A DNA stretch of 64,000 nt from Telluria antibiotica (lineage in GTDB: Bacteria > Pseudomonadota > Gammaproteobacteria > Burkholderiales > Burkholderiaceae_D): the NCBI RefSeq assembly GCF_011682055.1, contig NZ_JAAQOM010000024.1:28468-92467 (forward strand). The letters are read 5' to 3'. Each line of letters opens with the position of its first letter. The stretch's first letter is position 1. The notes below the pieces were generated by a model. That model did not search any database, was not told the origin of the DNA, and saw only the letters and a list, made by a program, of their open reading frames with translations. Position numbers and translations under genes: made by a program. Positions 27,771-37,200 of this stretch are shown in pieces.

Positions 27771-29578
27771 TGCGCATCGTGCTCGACCTGCAGGGCGCGC
27801 AGACCGCCAGCCGTTTCCGCGGCATCGGCCGCTATACGATGGCGCTCACGCGCGGCATCCTGCGCCATGCCGGCGACCACGAGGTGTGGCTGGTATTGAA
27901 TGGCGCACTCGACGAATCCGTGGCGGCGGTCCGTGCCGGCTTTGCCGGTCTCGTGCCGCGGGAACGCATCCGGGTCTTCGAGCCGCCTGGCCGGGTCGCC
28001 GAAATGGACAGCCGCGCGGCGCCCCGCTGCCGTGCCGCCGAGATGATCCGGGAACAGTTCATCGCCCTGCTGGAACCGGACGTGGTGCTGGTGACCAGCC
28101 TGTTCGAAGGCTATGTCGACGACGCCGTCGGTTCGGTCGGCACGTTCATCGACGGTGCGCGGACTGCCGTCATCCTGTATGACCTGATTCCGCTGCTCAA
28201 CCAGGATGTTTATCTGGGCTCGCCCGCGCAGCGGCAATGCTACATGCGCAAGATCGAATCGCTCAGGCGCGCCGGGCGCCTGCTGGCGATTTCCGATTAT
28301 GCGCGTGAAGAAGCCATCGCCGCACTCGACCTGCCGCCGGACCGGATAGTGGCGATCTCGACCGCTGTGGACGAAAGCTTCGTGCCGGCCGAGCCGACCG
28401 CCGACGCACTGGACGCGCTGCGCCAGCGCTTCGGCATCACCCGCCCTTTCGTCATGTGCGCGCCCGGCGGCTACGATTCGCGCAAGAACCTGCCCGGACT
28501 GATTACCGCCTACGGCCTGCTGCCGGCCGATCTGCGTGCAGGGCATCAATTGCTCATCGCCAGCCGCCTCACCGACCACGACCGCGTGCAACTCGAAAAG
28601 CATGCGCAGTCGAATGGCCTGGCCAAGAACGAACTGATCCTGACCGGCTACGTCAGCGACGACATGCTGATCGCCCTGTACGGTGCCGCCGCGCTGTTCG
28701 TCTTCCCTTCCCTGCATGAAGGCTTTGGCCTGCCTGCGCTCGAGGCGATGGCCTGCGGCACGCCGGTGATCGGTTCGAACAGCACCAGCATCCCGGAAGT
28801 CATCGGGCTCGAGGAAGCGATGTTCGACCCGCGCCGGCCGGAAGCGATCGCCGCGAAGATGGCCGAGGTCCTGGGCGATCCGGCCTTCGGCGCGCGCCTG
28901 CGCGTGCACGGGCGCACGCAGGCTGCTAAATTCTCATGGGATAACACGGCGCGACGTGCGCTGCGCGCGCTCGAAGCGCTGGCCGGCACGGGCGCGCCGG
29001 TGCGGCCGCGCGCACGGGAGGCACTGCTGCAGGCGCTGGCCGCCATGCCGGCCCTGGCGGCGGACGACGCCACGCTCCTTGCGCTGGCATCGAGCCTCGC
29101 TTCCCTGCCGAAGCCGGATGCGCCGCGGCAATTGCTGATCGACGTCAGCGGGATGGACGATGTCCGACCGGTGCGCGAGCTGCTGCAGGCTTCTCCGGCA
29201 GGCATGCAGGCCGTTCCCGTGTTCCTCAGTGCGCAAGGCGGGGTGTGGCATTATCGTTACGCGCCGCGCCGTGCGAGCGAATTGCCCGGCATCGACGCCG
29301 ACTATGTCGCCGACATGCGGGTAGCCGACCTGCGCACGGGTGACGTCCTCGTGTGCCCATGCGCCGACCTGCATGCGCTCGAGGCGGCTGTTGCAGACGG
29401 CCTATTCGACCACTTGCACCGGAACGGCATCACGCTGCATCTCGCCGCCGCCGACCCGCTGTCCGCGAACGTGCCGGCCTGGATGGGCAGCCTCGTCGCG
29501 CTCGCCGACGATGTCCACGCGGGGGACCCGGCCTGGCCGGCCATCGAAGCCCTGATTCAGTCCCGCTCCATGGCGTGA
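27770..29578 (+). CDS. Glycosyltransferase family 4 (GT-B), with C-terminal extension
   Basis: A 602-residue protein. Residues 1-400 form a retaining GT-B glycosyltransferase: MRIVLDLQGAQTASRFRGIG at the N-terminus, FVMCAPGGYDSRKNLPGLI at the linker and the donor-site motif FPSLHEGFGLPALEAMACGTPVIG. It is closely related to the first domain of the three-domain enzyme at 34275-37967, sharing VVLVTSLFEGYVDDAV. Residues about 410-602 are an Ala-rich extension plus a small alpha/beta segment I cannot assign. Cytoplasmic, presumably adding a hexose such as mannose to a lipid-linked glycan. It ends 10 bp from the convergent PIG-L gene. Confidence 0.87.
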   Translation: MRIVLDLQGAQTASRFRGIGRYTMALTRGILRHAGDHEVWLVLNGALDESVAAVRAGFAGLVPRERIRVFEPPGRVAEMDSRAAPRCRAAEMIREQFIALLEPDVVLVTSLFEGYVDDAVGSVGTFIDGARTAVILYDLIPLLNQDVYLGSPAQRQCYMRKIESLRRAGRLLAISDYAREEAIAALDLPPDRIVAISTAVDESFVPAEPTADALDALRQRFGITRPFVMCAPGGYDSRKNLPGLITAYGLLPADLRAGHQLLIASRLTDHDRVQLEKHAQSNGLAKNELILTGYVSDDMLIALYGAAALFVFPSLHEGFGLPALEAMACGTPVIGSNSTSIPEVIGLEEAMFDPRRPEAIAAKMAEVLGDPAFGARLRVHGRTQAAKFSWDNTARRALRALEALAGTGAPVRPRAREALLQALAAMPALAADDATLLALASSLASLPKPDAPRQLLIDVSGMDDVRPVRELLQASPAGMQAVPVFLSAQGGVWHYRYAPRRASELPGIDADYVADMRVADLRTGDVLVCPCADLHALEAAVADGLFDHLHRNGITLHLAAADPLSANVPAWMGSLVALADDVHAGDPAWPAIEALIQSRSMA

Positions 29579-29588
29579 ATCCGCGGCA

Positions 29589-30371
29589 TCACGCGCCGCA
29601 CCGGCGCCGCCATGCGCGCAAACGATCCTGCATGCGCTCCCACCGGCAGAAATTGCGCGCCTCGTAATAGAGCGTGCCCGCATGGGGCCGCTCCTCGATC
29701 CGGTCGAGACGGACGGGCTGCAACGTCTGCCGTCCATCGATCAGGTAATGGAGCAGCACGAACGGGAACAGGCCGATCCAGGTCTTCCACTGCGATGGAT
29801 AGCGCAGGCACAGGCGCAAGTAGGCAAGGCGCCGCGACAGCGGTATCGCGGAAGACTCGACGGGACCATTCGCCGCCAGCGGCGCCAGCACCCGGAACAG
29901 GGGGCCGGGGCAGCGATAGCCGTTGTACAGGGCAAACTGGCGCAGGCGCGGGAGCAGACCCAGCCGGTTGGCGACCTGTGCTGCCAACGCGTGCAGCGCG
30001 TCGTGGTCATGATGGCCGCCTTCCCATGCAAGGACGTGGATCGCCCCGATCGTCTCGAACGAAGAGAACCATTGCCCGATCCACGCATCCGCCCGCTCCA
30101 GCGCCAGGTACAGCGCCCCGTCATCGATGCCCAGCTGGTCGCCCGCGAACACGATGTCGTCCGGTCCGACACCGAGACTGGCGAGCACCCGCGTCGATTC
30201 GGCGTTACGACGTGGCCCGGTGGCGGCGTTCCCCCGCGTCAGGTAGGCGCACACGACCCGTTGCCCGCGCCGGCGGCAGTCTTCGATCACATGGAACACG
30301 CCGAACTCGTCGTCCTGGTGGGCAAACAGGAACAGCGCGACGGATCCGGCGCGATGCGGCTCAATAGGCAT
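29589..30371 (-). CDS. PIG-L family deacetylase
   Basis: A 260-residue LmbE/PIG-L-like metal-dependent amidase. The zinc motif AHQDDE (FLFAHQDDEFGVF, near residues 14-26) and the distal metal-ligand site WEGGHHDHDALHALA (about 115-130) are both present. Family enzymes remove N-acetyl groups from GlcNAc-containing glycans or glycolipids. The ATG at 30371 overlaps the upstream GNAT-like gene by 11 bp. As the last gene of the cluster it could de-acetylate an amino sugar in the exported polymer; the substrate is inferred from context. Confidence 0.85.
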   Translation of the reverse strand: MPIEPHRAGSVALFLFAHQDDEFGVFHVIEDCRRRGQRVVCAYLTRGNAATGPRRNAESTRVLASLGVGPDDIVFAGDQLGIDDGALYLALERADAWIGQWFSSFETIGAIHVLAWEGGHHDHDALHALAAQVANRLGLLPRLRQFALYNGYRCPGPLFRVLAPLAANGPVESSAIPLSRRLAYLRLCLRYPSQWKTWIGLFPFVLLHYLIDGRQTLQPVRLDRIEERPHAGTLYYEARNFCRWERMQDRLRAWRRRCGA

Positions 30372-31221
30372 CGAAATCGAGGAACGAGAAATTGATGCGC
30401 TTGTGGTCCAGGTGGCTTCCGGGCGTTGCAAGCGAACGGTAGATGAGGTTCAGCGGCGATGGACGCAGGCGCTGCGGAATGCTGGCATAGCCGCCCTTCC
30501 GCTTGACGTCATCGGGCAACAGGCCGAGATAGAGCCTGAACGGCGACAGGGGCGCGCCGCCGGTTGCCGGGGTCGCCGGCGACATATCCGCGGGCAGGGC
30601 AAGTTCCGCGTACGCGTGGATCCACGGCCCGAATGCACGCGCATGGAATTGCCACGCATCGCCGCGCCGGCGGCATGCCACCGGATTATGCGGGTTGGCG
30701 CAACGCCATTCCAATGCCTGCGTCGTCCACAGGCGCTCGAACGCGCATGGCCGCGCGCTGTCATCCACCGCACCGGTGCGCCCGACGCCGACCAGCGCTT
30801 CGAGAGGACGCACGAGCTGGAATCCGAGCTTGCGAATGAAGCCCGGCGTGCTGTTGGCGTTCGCCACGCCATAGACGCCTTCGAACCCGGCGCCGGCGGC
30901 GGCGTCGAAGGTCATCGCCGCCAGCTTCGTAAACAAACCTTGTCCCTGGAACCGGGGATGGGTCGCCGTATTCAGCGACAGCAGCACGCGGACGGTGCGC
31001 CCGTCGATGCGCGCCTGCGCCGGAATGCACACATAGTGCGCGGCAAGGACACCGTCTTCGCGCGCATCGAATCCGAACGCGTTGCCATCCGGGTTCTGCA
31101 CGTACAGCCAGGCGATGTACTCCGGCGTGAACTTGTCCGTACCGGGAAAGCAGGCGGAAAACAGGGCGCTGTACTCGGCGAGCGTTGGCTGGTCAAACCC
31201 GATGGGAACAAATTGCATCAT
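30361..31221 (-). CDS. GNAT-family N-acetyltransferase-like protein
   Basis: A 286-residue protein whose first 160 residues look like a GNAT fold. HYVCIPAQARIDGRTVRVLLSLNTATHPRFQGQGLFTKLAAMTFD is the beta4/P-loop segment, where RFQGQGLF is the R/Q-x-x-G-x-G/A CoA loop. ANANSTPGFIRKLGFQLVRP is the later conserved segment. The C-terminal 120 residues resemble those of polysaccharide-cluster acetyltransferases and are of unknown role. The ATG at 31221 overlaps the GtrA stop by 4 bp; a TTG at 31233 would add four residues. Next to the PIG-L deacetylase it may modify an amino sugar, as inference. Confidence 0.75.
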   Translation of the reverse strand: MMQFVPIGFDQPTLAEYSALFSACFPGTDKFTPEYIAWLYVQNPDGNAFGFDAREDGVLAAHYVCIPAQARIDGRTVRVLLSLNTATHPRFQGQGLFTKLAAMTFDAAAGAGFEGVYGVANANSTPGFIRKLGFQLVRPLEALVGVGRTGAVDDSARPCAFERLWTTQALEWRCANPHNPVACRRRGDAWQFHARAFGPWIHAYAELALPADMSPATPATGGAPLSPFRLYLGLLPDDVKRKGGYASIPQRLRPSPLNLIYRSLATPGSHLDHKRINFSFLDFDAY

Positions 31222-31595
31222 TTGAAGATCCAATGTTTACTCAGGAAGAAACCGTTCACTGCAACCACGGGCAACGATATCAGTTTTCCCGGTAGCGGCA
31301 ACTGAAACAACATCAGCGACGCCCCCACGAAGGCCAGTGTGATCAGGTAATTCATTCCGACCACGCAAAGAAAGCGCGTCAACGTCCCCAGGGTGGTGAC
31401 ATTCTTGAAGGTCACCCTGGCATGAAACGCATAATTCACACCCAATCCCGCGAGGAATCCCGTTGTCGTGGCGGCGAATGGCCCCACCCCGTTCGCCAGC
31501 AGCAACTGCAGGAAACCGATATCCACCAGGGTGCTCAATACGCCGCCGGCGACGAACACCAGGAACTGCGGCGAAACCTTCATCACTCGTTGCAT
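31218..31595 (-). CDS. GtrA-family membrane protein
   Basis: A 125-residue inner-membrane protein with four hydrophobic helices. LVFVAGGVLSTLVDIGFLQLLL opens it, FLAGLGVNYAFHARVTFKN is the classic GtrA segment, and it ends NGFFLSKHWIFK. GtrA proteins are thought to flip or handle polyprenyl-phosphate-linked sugars beside a GT2 enzyme. Here it overlaps the polyprenyl-phosphate-type GT2 gene by 13 bp, the standard pairing for glucosyl or mannosyl decoration of a polymer in the periplasm. Confidence 0.88.
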   Translation of the reverse strand: MQRVMKVSPQFLVFVAGGVLSTLVDIGFLQLLLANGVGPFAATTTGFLAGLGVNYAFHARVTFKNVTTLGTLTRFLCVVGMNYLITLAFVGASLMLFQLPLPGKLISLPVVAVNGFFLSKHWIFK

Positions 31596-32620
31596 GGCAG
31601 TCGCTCGTAGCCGGCCGTTTTATGCAGCGGCCGCTTCGGCACCGATGCGATGTCGTCCGCCAGGAATGCCAGAATCAGCTGCACGCCCATCAGGATCGGC
31701 AACGCCGCCAGCATGACCGTGCCGGCCGGCGTTCCGACGCCCGCACGGGCCGATTCGATCCAGTGCACGATGCCGTACACCGCGCCGACCACCACCAGCG
31801 CAAGCCCGACCGGCAATTCGATCGAGGCGAGCGACATCGTGCGCAAATAATAGTTGTAGAAAATGCGTTTGACGAAATTACGGCTGTGCTTCACCAGGAA
31901 CTCGGTCACGATCTTCGATATCTTGAGATTGCTGACTTCGTCGCCGTAGCGCGCATCCATCGGGACATCGACGACGACGGCGTGCAGGGTATTCAGCCGG
32001 AACAGCATATCGGTCTCGAAAAAATAACGGCGGCTGATGCGGTTGAACGGCAGATGGCGCGCGACACCCGCATGGATCGCGGTAAAGCCGTTCGTCGGAT
32101 CGAACAGGTCCCAATAGCCTGACGACAGCTTGGTCATCAGGGACAACAATGCGTTCCCGACGAGGCGCACAGTCGGCATCGCGCGGATCTGCTCGAGGTC
32201 GAAGAACCGGTTGCCTTTGCTGTAATCGGCTTCGCCACGCAGGATCGGCGCGACGAACCTGGCGATGAGGCGCGGATCCATCTGGCCGTCGCCGTCGATC
32301 TTGACGATGACGTCCATGCCGTCCTCGATCGCCGCGCGGTAGCCCGTCATCACGGCGCCGCCGACGCCCTGGTTCTCGTCATGCTCGAGCACGCGCACGC
32401 GCGGATCGGCGCAGCTGTTGCGCACGAGCGCGCCGGAGCCGTCCGGGCATTTGTCGTCGACGACGTAGATACGGGTCACTTCCGGGCCGATGCCGGCGAT
32501 CACGCCGAGGATGTGGCGCGTCACCCGGTAGCTCGGGATCACGACGGCGATGCGTCCGGGAGGCAGCATGTTCGCCACGCCGGCCGCGCCGCCGGCCGCC
32601 GTTACCACGTCAGGTCCCAT
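31583..32620 (-). CDS. Glycosyltransferase family 2, polyprenyl-phosphate sugar synthase type
   Basis: A 345-residue GT-A enzyme of the dolichol/undecaprenyl-phosphate-sugar transferase group. IAVVIPSYRVTRHILGVI, YVVDDKCPDGSG, and the metal site in VIVKIDGDGQMDPRLI near residue 110 are present. Two hydrophobic helices near the C-terminus (about 255-330; VGLALVVVGAVYGIVHW and MLAALPILMGVQLILAFL) anchor it in the membrane. The ATG at 32620 overlaps the preceding membrane-protein gene by 19 bp; the longer frame is a shadow. It probably loads a sugar on undecaprenyl phosphate for use with GtrA. Confidence 0.87.
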   Translation of the reverse strand: MGPDVVTAAGGAAGVANMLPPGRIAVVIPSYRVTRHILGVIAGIGPEVTRIYVVDDKCPDGSGALVRNSCADPRVRVLEHDENQGVGGAVMTGYRAAIEDGMDVIVKIDGDGQMDPRLIARFVAPILRGEADYSKGNRFFDLEQIRAMPTVRLVGNALLSLMTKLSSGYWDLFDPTNGFTAIHAGVARHLPFNRISRRYFFETDMLFRLNTLHAVVVDVPMDARYGDEVSNLKISKIVTEFLVKHSRNFVKRIFYNYYLRTMSLASIELPVGLALVVVGAVYGIVHWIESARAGVGTPAGTVMLAALPILMGVQLILAFLADDIASVPKRPLHKTAGYERLPCNE

Positions 32621-34269
32621 CGCTTTGCCTCCAGGTCGAGCCGGCACAATCCGTTCACCGCGTGGCGCTGCGCGTACGCGCGGATGCGGCTCGTGTAGTC
32701 CGGCGCGTTCGGATTCTCGAAGTTCCAGTCCGGCGGATTGAACGACGCCACGCCGTTGATCGTCGGGATCTGGTGCAGTTCGCCGATCAGCATGGCGCTG
32801 ACGTTGTGCGCATAGTGATTGTTGATCCATTCCGACATCGGCGTCGCCAATGCCTGGTGGGCCCAGCCGGACACGAAGAACGCCGTGCAGCCGGGCGGCG
32901 GCGCCGGCACGTCGACGCGCTTGACTTCGTCGGCGCGCACGAGCGCGATGTAGCCGTCGTTGATTTCCTCGGCGCCCAGCAACAGCACGAGGACGATCCA
33001 GATCGATGCCGGCACCTTCAACGTCGACAGATAATACGCCGCGATCAGCACGACGGGGAACAGCAGGAACATCTGGTACGCCGACACGACGCTCAGCGCG
33101 CGCGCACCGGGGAAGAATTTGTAGACGAGCCACCAGGCGCTGTGCCCGCCCACGTTCAGCGTCAGCAGCCACGTGCAGATCGCCGCGAGGCAGGCCGCGC
33201 GCAGCAGCGTGTCCACGGGCGCCGCGTCGCGCGTCCGCCGGCGCAGCACGTGGATGCAGCCGAACACGAACAGCAGGAACAGCAGCGGCGCGACCCCGGT
33301 GTTGTAGTACTCGCCGTTCGGCGCATAGCCGGGTGCGGCGAACGCGAGGAAGCGGTTGTAGATCTTCCCGAACAGCAGGTTCTCGTTACCGACCTGCAGC
33401 ACGCCCGCCAGCGGGACGGTATTGCTCAACACGGTGTCGATGGGCCGCATGCCCGTCTCCTGCGATTTCGCCAGGTAGACGGTCAGCAGCGGCAGCAGCG
33501 CGACGACGGTCACCACGGCGACGATCGCCACGCCGGCCTTGTGCGCGACGATGTGCTGGCCGAGCGTCTTGCGGCCGGCGCGGCCGATGCCGTAGACGAG
33601 GAACGCCAGCAGGAACGTCGTGAAGAAGATGAAGAACCACGTCATGTAGAAGCACGTGATGCTCCACGCGCCGAGCACGATGCCGGCCGCGCAGCCGAAG
33701 CCGACGAAGCGGCGCCGCTGCCCGGCGTACAGCGCGCGCACGGCATGCCACATCAGCAGCGCGAGCACGGGCGCAAAAGCGATACTTGCGAGCTGCAGGC
33801 GCTGGCCATGGATCGTCAGGCTGTTACTGGCGGCGAACAGCGCCGCCGCGAACAGCGCAAGCCAGAACGGCAGGCGGAAGATCTGTCGGGCGGCGAGAAA
33901 GAACGTCCCGAAGCCGATCGCCCTGAACACCATGTTGGTCAGCTCCGTCGTCAGGAACGGATCGAAGCCGAGCGGGCGCACGAGCGCGTAGATCAGGCCG
34001 ATCAGGAAGTAGCCGTCCGTGTGGCCGAGCGTCTTCGTATAAGGATAAAAATAATACAGCTGCGACCACGGCGCCCTGCCGTGCACGACGTTGGACCAGT
34101 GCTCCAGGATTGTCGTCATGATCGCCGCGTCGTAGCGGTCGCCGTACAGCACCGTGAACCCGTTGAAGATCTGGGTGCGGAACTGGACGAACAGTACGAG
34201 CGCCACGGTCAGGCAGATGGCGAGCGAGGCGACGAGGCGGGATGGCGGCGTGCGGGGTGTGAAAGACAT
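32602..34269 (-). CDS. Polytopic membrane protein, putative GT-C glycosyltransferase
   Basis: A 555-residue protein with about 11-12 hydrophobic segments and a soluble C-terminal part (about 455-555). The first periplasmic loop has GDRYDAAIMTTILEHWSN, resembling the acidic catalytic loop of GT-C enzymes. I cannot assign a family with certainty; layout recalls YfhO/GT39-like proteins. In a cluster with a polyprenyl-phosphate-sugar synthase and GtrA, the missing activity is a periplasmic transferase that uses the lipid-linked sugar, and this protein is the natural candidate (inference). Ends 19 bp inside the GT2 gene and starts 5 bp after the three-domain glycosyltransferase. Confidence 0.72.
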   Translation of the reverse strand: MSFTPRTPPSRLVASLAICLTVALVLFVQFRTQIFNGFTVLYGDRYDAAIMTTILEHWSNVVHGRAPWSQLYYFYPYTKTLGHTDGYFLIGLIYALVRPLGFDPFLTTELTNMVFRAIGFGTFFLAARQIFRLPFWLALFAAALFAASNSLTIHGQRLQLASIAFAPVLALLMWHAVRALYAGQRRRFVGFGCAAGIVLGAWSITCFYMTWFFIFFTTFLLAFLVYGIGRAGRKTLGQHIVAHKAGVAIVAVVTVVALLPLLTVYLAKSQETGMRPIDTVLSNTVPLAGVLQVGNENLLFGKIYNRFLAFAAPGYAPNGEYYNTGVAPLLFLLFVFGCIHVLRRRTRDAAPVDTLLRAACLAAICTWLLTLNVGGHSAWWLVYKFFPGARALSVVSAYQMFLLFPVVLIAAYYLSTLKVPASIWIVLVLLLGAEEINDGYIALVRADEVKRVDVPAPPPGCTAFFVSGWAHQALATPMSEWINNHYAHNVSAMLIGELHQIPTINGVASFNPPDWNFENPNAPDYTSRIRAYAQRHAVNGLCRLDLEAKRWDLTW

Positions 34270-34274
34270 TCAGG

Positions 34275-37200
34275 TCAGCTTTCGTGGAAGGAAGCAGCGG
34301 TAACGCCGTGCGCGCGGGCCCCTTCGGCCGCCGCCGCATGCAGCGCGTTCATCATGTTGTACAGGCGCTCGCCCAGGCGCGAATAGCGGTGCGCGGCCCG
34401 CCAGCGCCCCGCTTCCGCCTGGATGGCGCCCACGCGGGGCGCGCCGGCCGCGACGTCGTCCATCAGCGCGGCGATGCCCGCCGCGATCTCCTGCGGCGCC
34501 TGGCCGGGCAGGCGGAACGTGACGGCCTGCACGTCGTCGAAGATCGCCAGCGGCGTGACGGCGACGGGGCGGCCGCTCGCGAGGCCGTAGCGCACGGCAC
34601 CGCTCGCGGACTCGCCCGTGTTCTGGTACGGGAAGACGATCAGGTCGGACGCGGCCAGCTTGCCGAGACTCGCGTGGTCGTCGAGGAAGTCCGTGCAAAA
34701 GTCGACCAGGTCGTCCACCATCAGCCGCTTCGCCAGCGCCTTGACGTCGGCCACGAGCTGCGCCGACTCCGCGATCGGATATTCCGCGTTGACCATGTTC
34801 AGCCGCACGTCGCGGCCTTCGCCCCGCAGCAGCGCCAGGGCTTCGACCAGCTGGGGCAATCCCTTGTGCGGCAGGAAGAAGCCGTACGACGCGATCTCGA
34901 ACGTCTTCGCCGCGCGGCGCGGGGCCGGTTCTGGCCAGTCGAGGATCCCGTGCGGGAACAGGGTGACGTTGTCCAGCAGGCCGTGGCGCTTCAGGCGGTT
35001 CAGGTCGGCCGGCGCATGCACGAGCACGCGCTGGCACGCGCGCAGCGCCGGCACGAGGATTTCCAGCCGCTTGTGCGGCACGTGCGCCGGGTCGATCGTC
35101 GCGTGCAAGGTGACGACGACGATGCGTCCCGCGGCCCGCTGCGCCAGCAGGAATGCGGCCAGGCGCTCGAGCTGGAAGAAGCCGTAGTTAAACTGCAGCA
35201 CGAGCGTCGTCACGCCGGCCGCGTCGATGGCGGCAGCCAGTTCGTCCAGGGTGTCGTGGTCGCCCTGCTCCCAGCAGCGCACGACCTCGGGGCCGTCGGC
35301 CGCCGTGCGCTCCGCCGCGTGCGCGGCCAGGATGGTGACGTCGGCCGGCAGATTGTGGATCAGGTGCGCCGAATACGTCGCGATGCCGCACTTCGTGTGC
35401 CAGCTCGTGACCCAGCCGATCTTCTGCTCGCCCGCATGGGCCGGCTGCGCGAATGCCCGCGCGGCGTCGACGAGGCGCTCGGCCACGTGGCGCCACGTGA
35501 ACCGCTCCAGCAGCAGGTCGCGGCCGCGATCGGCCTTCGCGCGCCGCTCGGGCGCCGGCAGCGCGCGCACGTCGCGCATCGTGCGCGCGAGATGGTCCTG
35601 GTCGGGTTCCGCCCACACGGAGCCGAACAGCCCGAAGTGCGTCTGCGCGGGCGTGAACGTGAAGTCGACGAGCCAGGCCGTCTCCGGATTGCAGAAGTCG
35701 AGCTGGCCGCTCCAGCCCGTCGTGATGACGGGCAGGCCGGACAGCATGGCTTCCGCGAGCGGCATGGCGAAGCCCTCGGCGCGGCTCGGCGCGACGAGGA
35801 CGTGGCATTCCTCCAGCAGGCCTTTCAGCTCGGCGTCGCTCAAGTCCTCCTCGAGGATGACGACGTCCGGGTACGCCGGATTGTCGCGGCGCGCGTCGGC
35901 CAGCCACGTGTGGATGTCGTTGTGCGGATTGGCGAACGTCTTGATGACGAGGGTGACGTCGTCGGCGATCGTGAACGCGTCGCCGTAGGCGCGCAGCAGC
36001 ACGTCGGCGCCCTTGCGCGGGAAGCACGACGACACGTGCAGGAAGCGGAACGCGCGGCCGGGGCAAGGACGGGTGCGGTCGGCCCGCACGCGCAGCCAAT
36101 GGTCGACGCCGCAGCCCGACGTGCGCATCGGCACGCACACGCCCTGGTCGACCATCACCTTCTGCACGTGCGTCGACAGGCACGTCATGCCCTGCAGGTG
36201 CGCGTTGAATGCGGTGGTCCAGTCATGGGGAAACGCCGACTCTTCCCACGCATAATGGTGCAGCAGGTTGAGGCGGCCGCGCATGTCGTCCACGCGCGGC
36301 GGATACAGGTTGCGGCTGCACACGTCGGCGTCTTCCTCGCGCAGCGATGCCACGCGCGCGTGCAGCGCCGCCAGCGCCGGATTCGCCTGCAGGAAGGCCG
36401 GATCGGGCGCGAAATCGCCCGGGCCCTCGGTCGAGTGCAGCGCCACGTCGTGCCCCAGCTCGCGCAGCGCCAGCGCCGTCTCGCGGTTCAGCAGGGCCAG
36501 GCTGTAGCTGCTGTCGAACGGCCCCTCGACGCGCCACGTCAGCTTGTCGGGCAGCACGCGGCCGCGCCGGATGCGGTCCGTCTGCTGCAGGTTGCGCGCC
36601 ATGACGTCGGCCAGCAGCTTCAGTTCCTCGTCGTCCTGCACGCCCGCCGCGCGGTATTCGCGCGCCACGTCGCGCAGCAGGTCGCGGTAGCGGGCCGCCG
36701 ACAGCGCCTGCTGGCGTTCCCACGGCATCGCGGCCGCCGGCGCGGCGTCCGCGACGAGTTTTTCCAGCGCAGCGAGCGCGGTCACGGCGCTGCGGTCCCA
36801 CGAAAACGTGCGTGCCTGCGCCAGGCCGTGCTCGCGCAGGCGCGCGCGCAGGGCGTCGTCGGCCATCGCCTGCTGGATCTTGGCGGCGATCTGCGCCGGC
36901 ACGGCGGGATCGAACAGCGCCTCGTCGCACCCGATGACCTCGGGCACGCTGGTGGCGTTCGCGCCGAGGACGGGCGCGCCGCACGACATCGCCTCCAGCA
37001 CGGGCAGGCCGAAGCCCTCGTGCAGCGACGGGAAGACGAACAGCGCGGCCATGTTGTACAGCATGACCAGCTCGTCGTCGGACACATAGCCCGTCAACAC
37101 GAGCTCGTCGTCGCGCAGCCCTGCCTGGGCGGCCAGCGCCTGCAGGTTGGCCTGGTCGCCGCGGTTGATCTTGCTGACGATGACGAGCTGGTAGGCCGCG

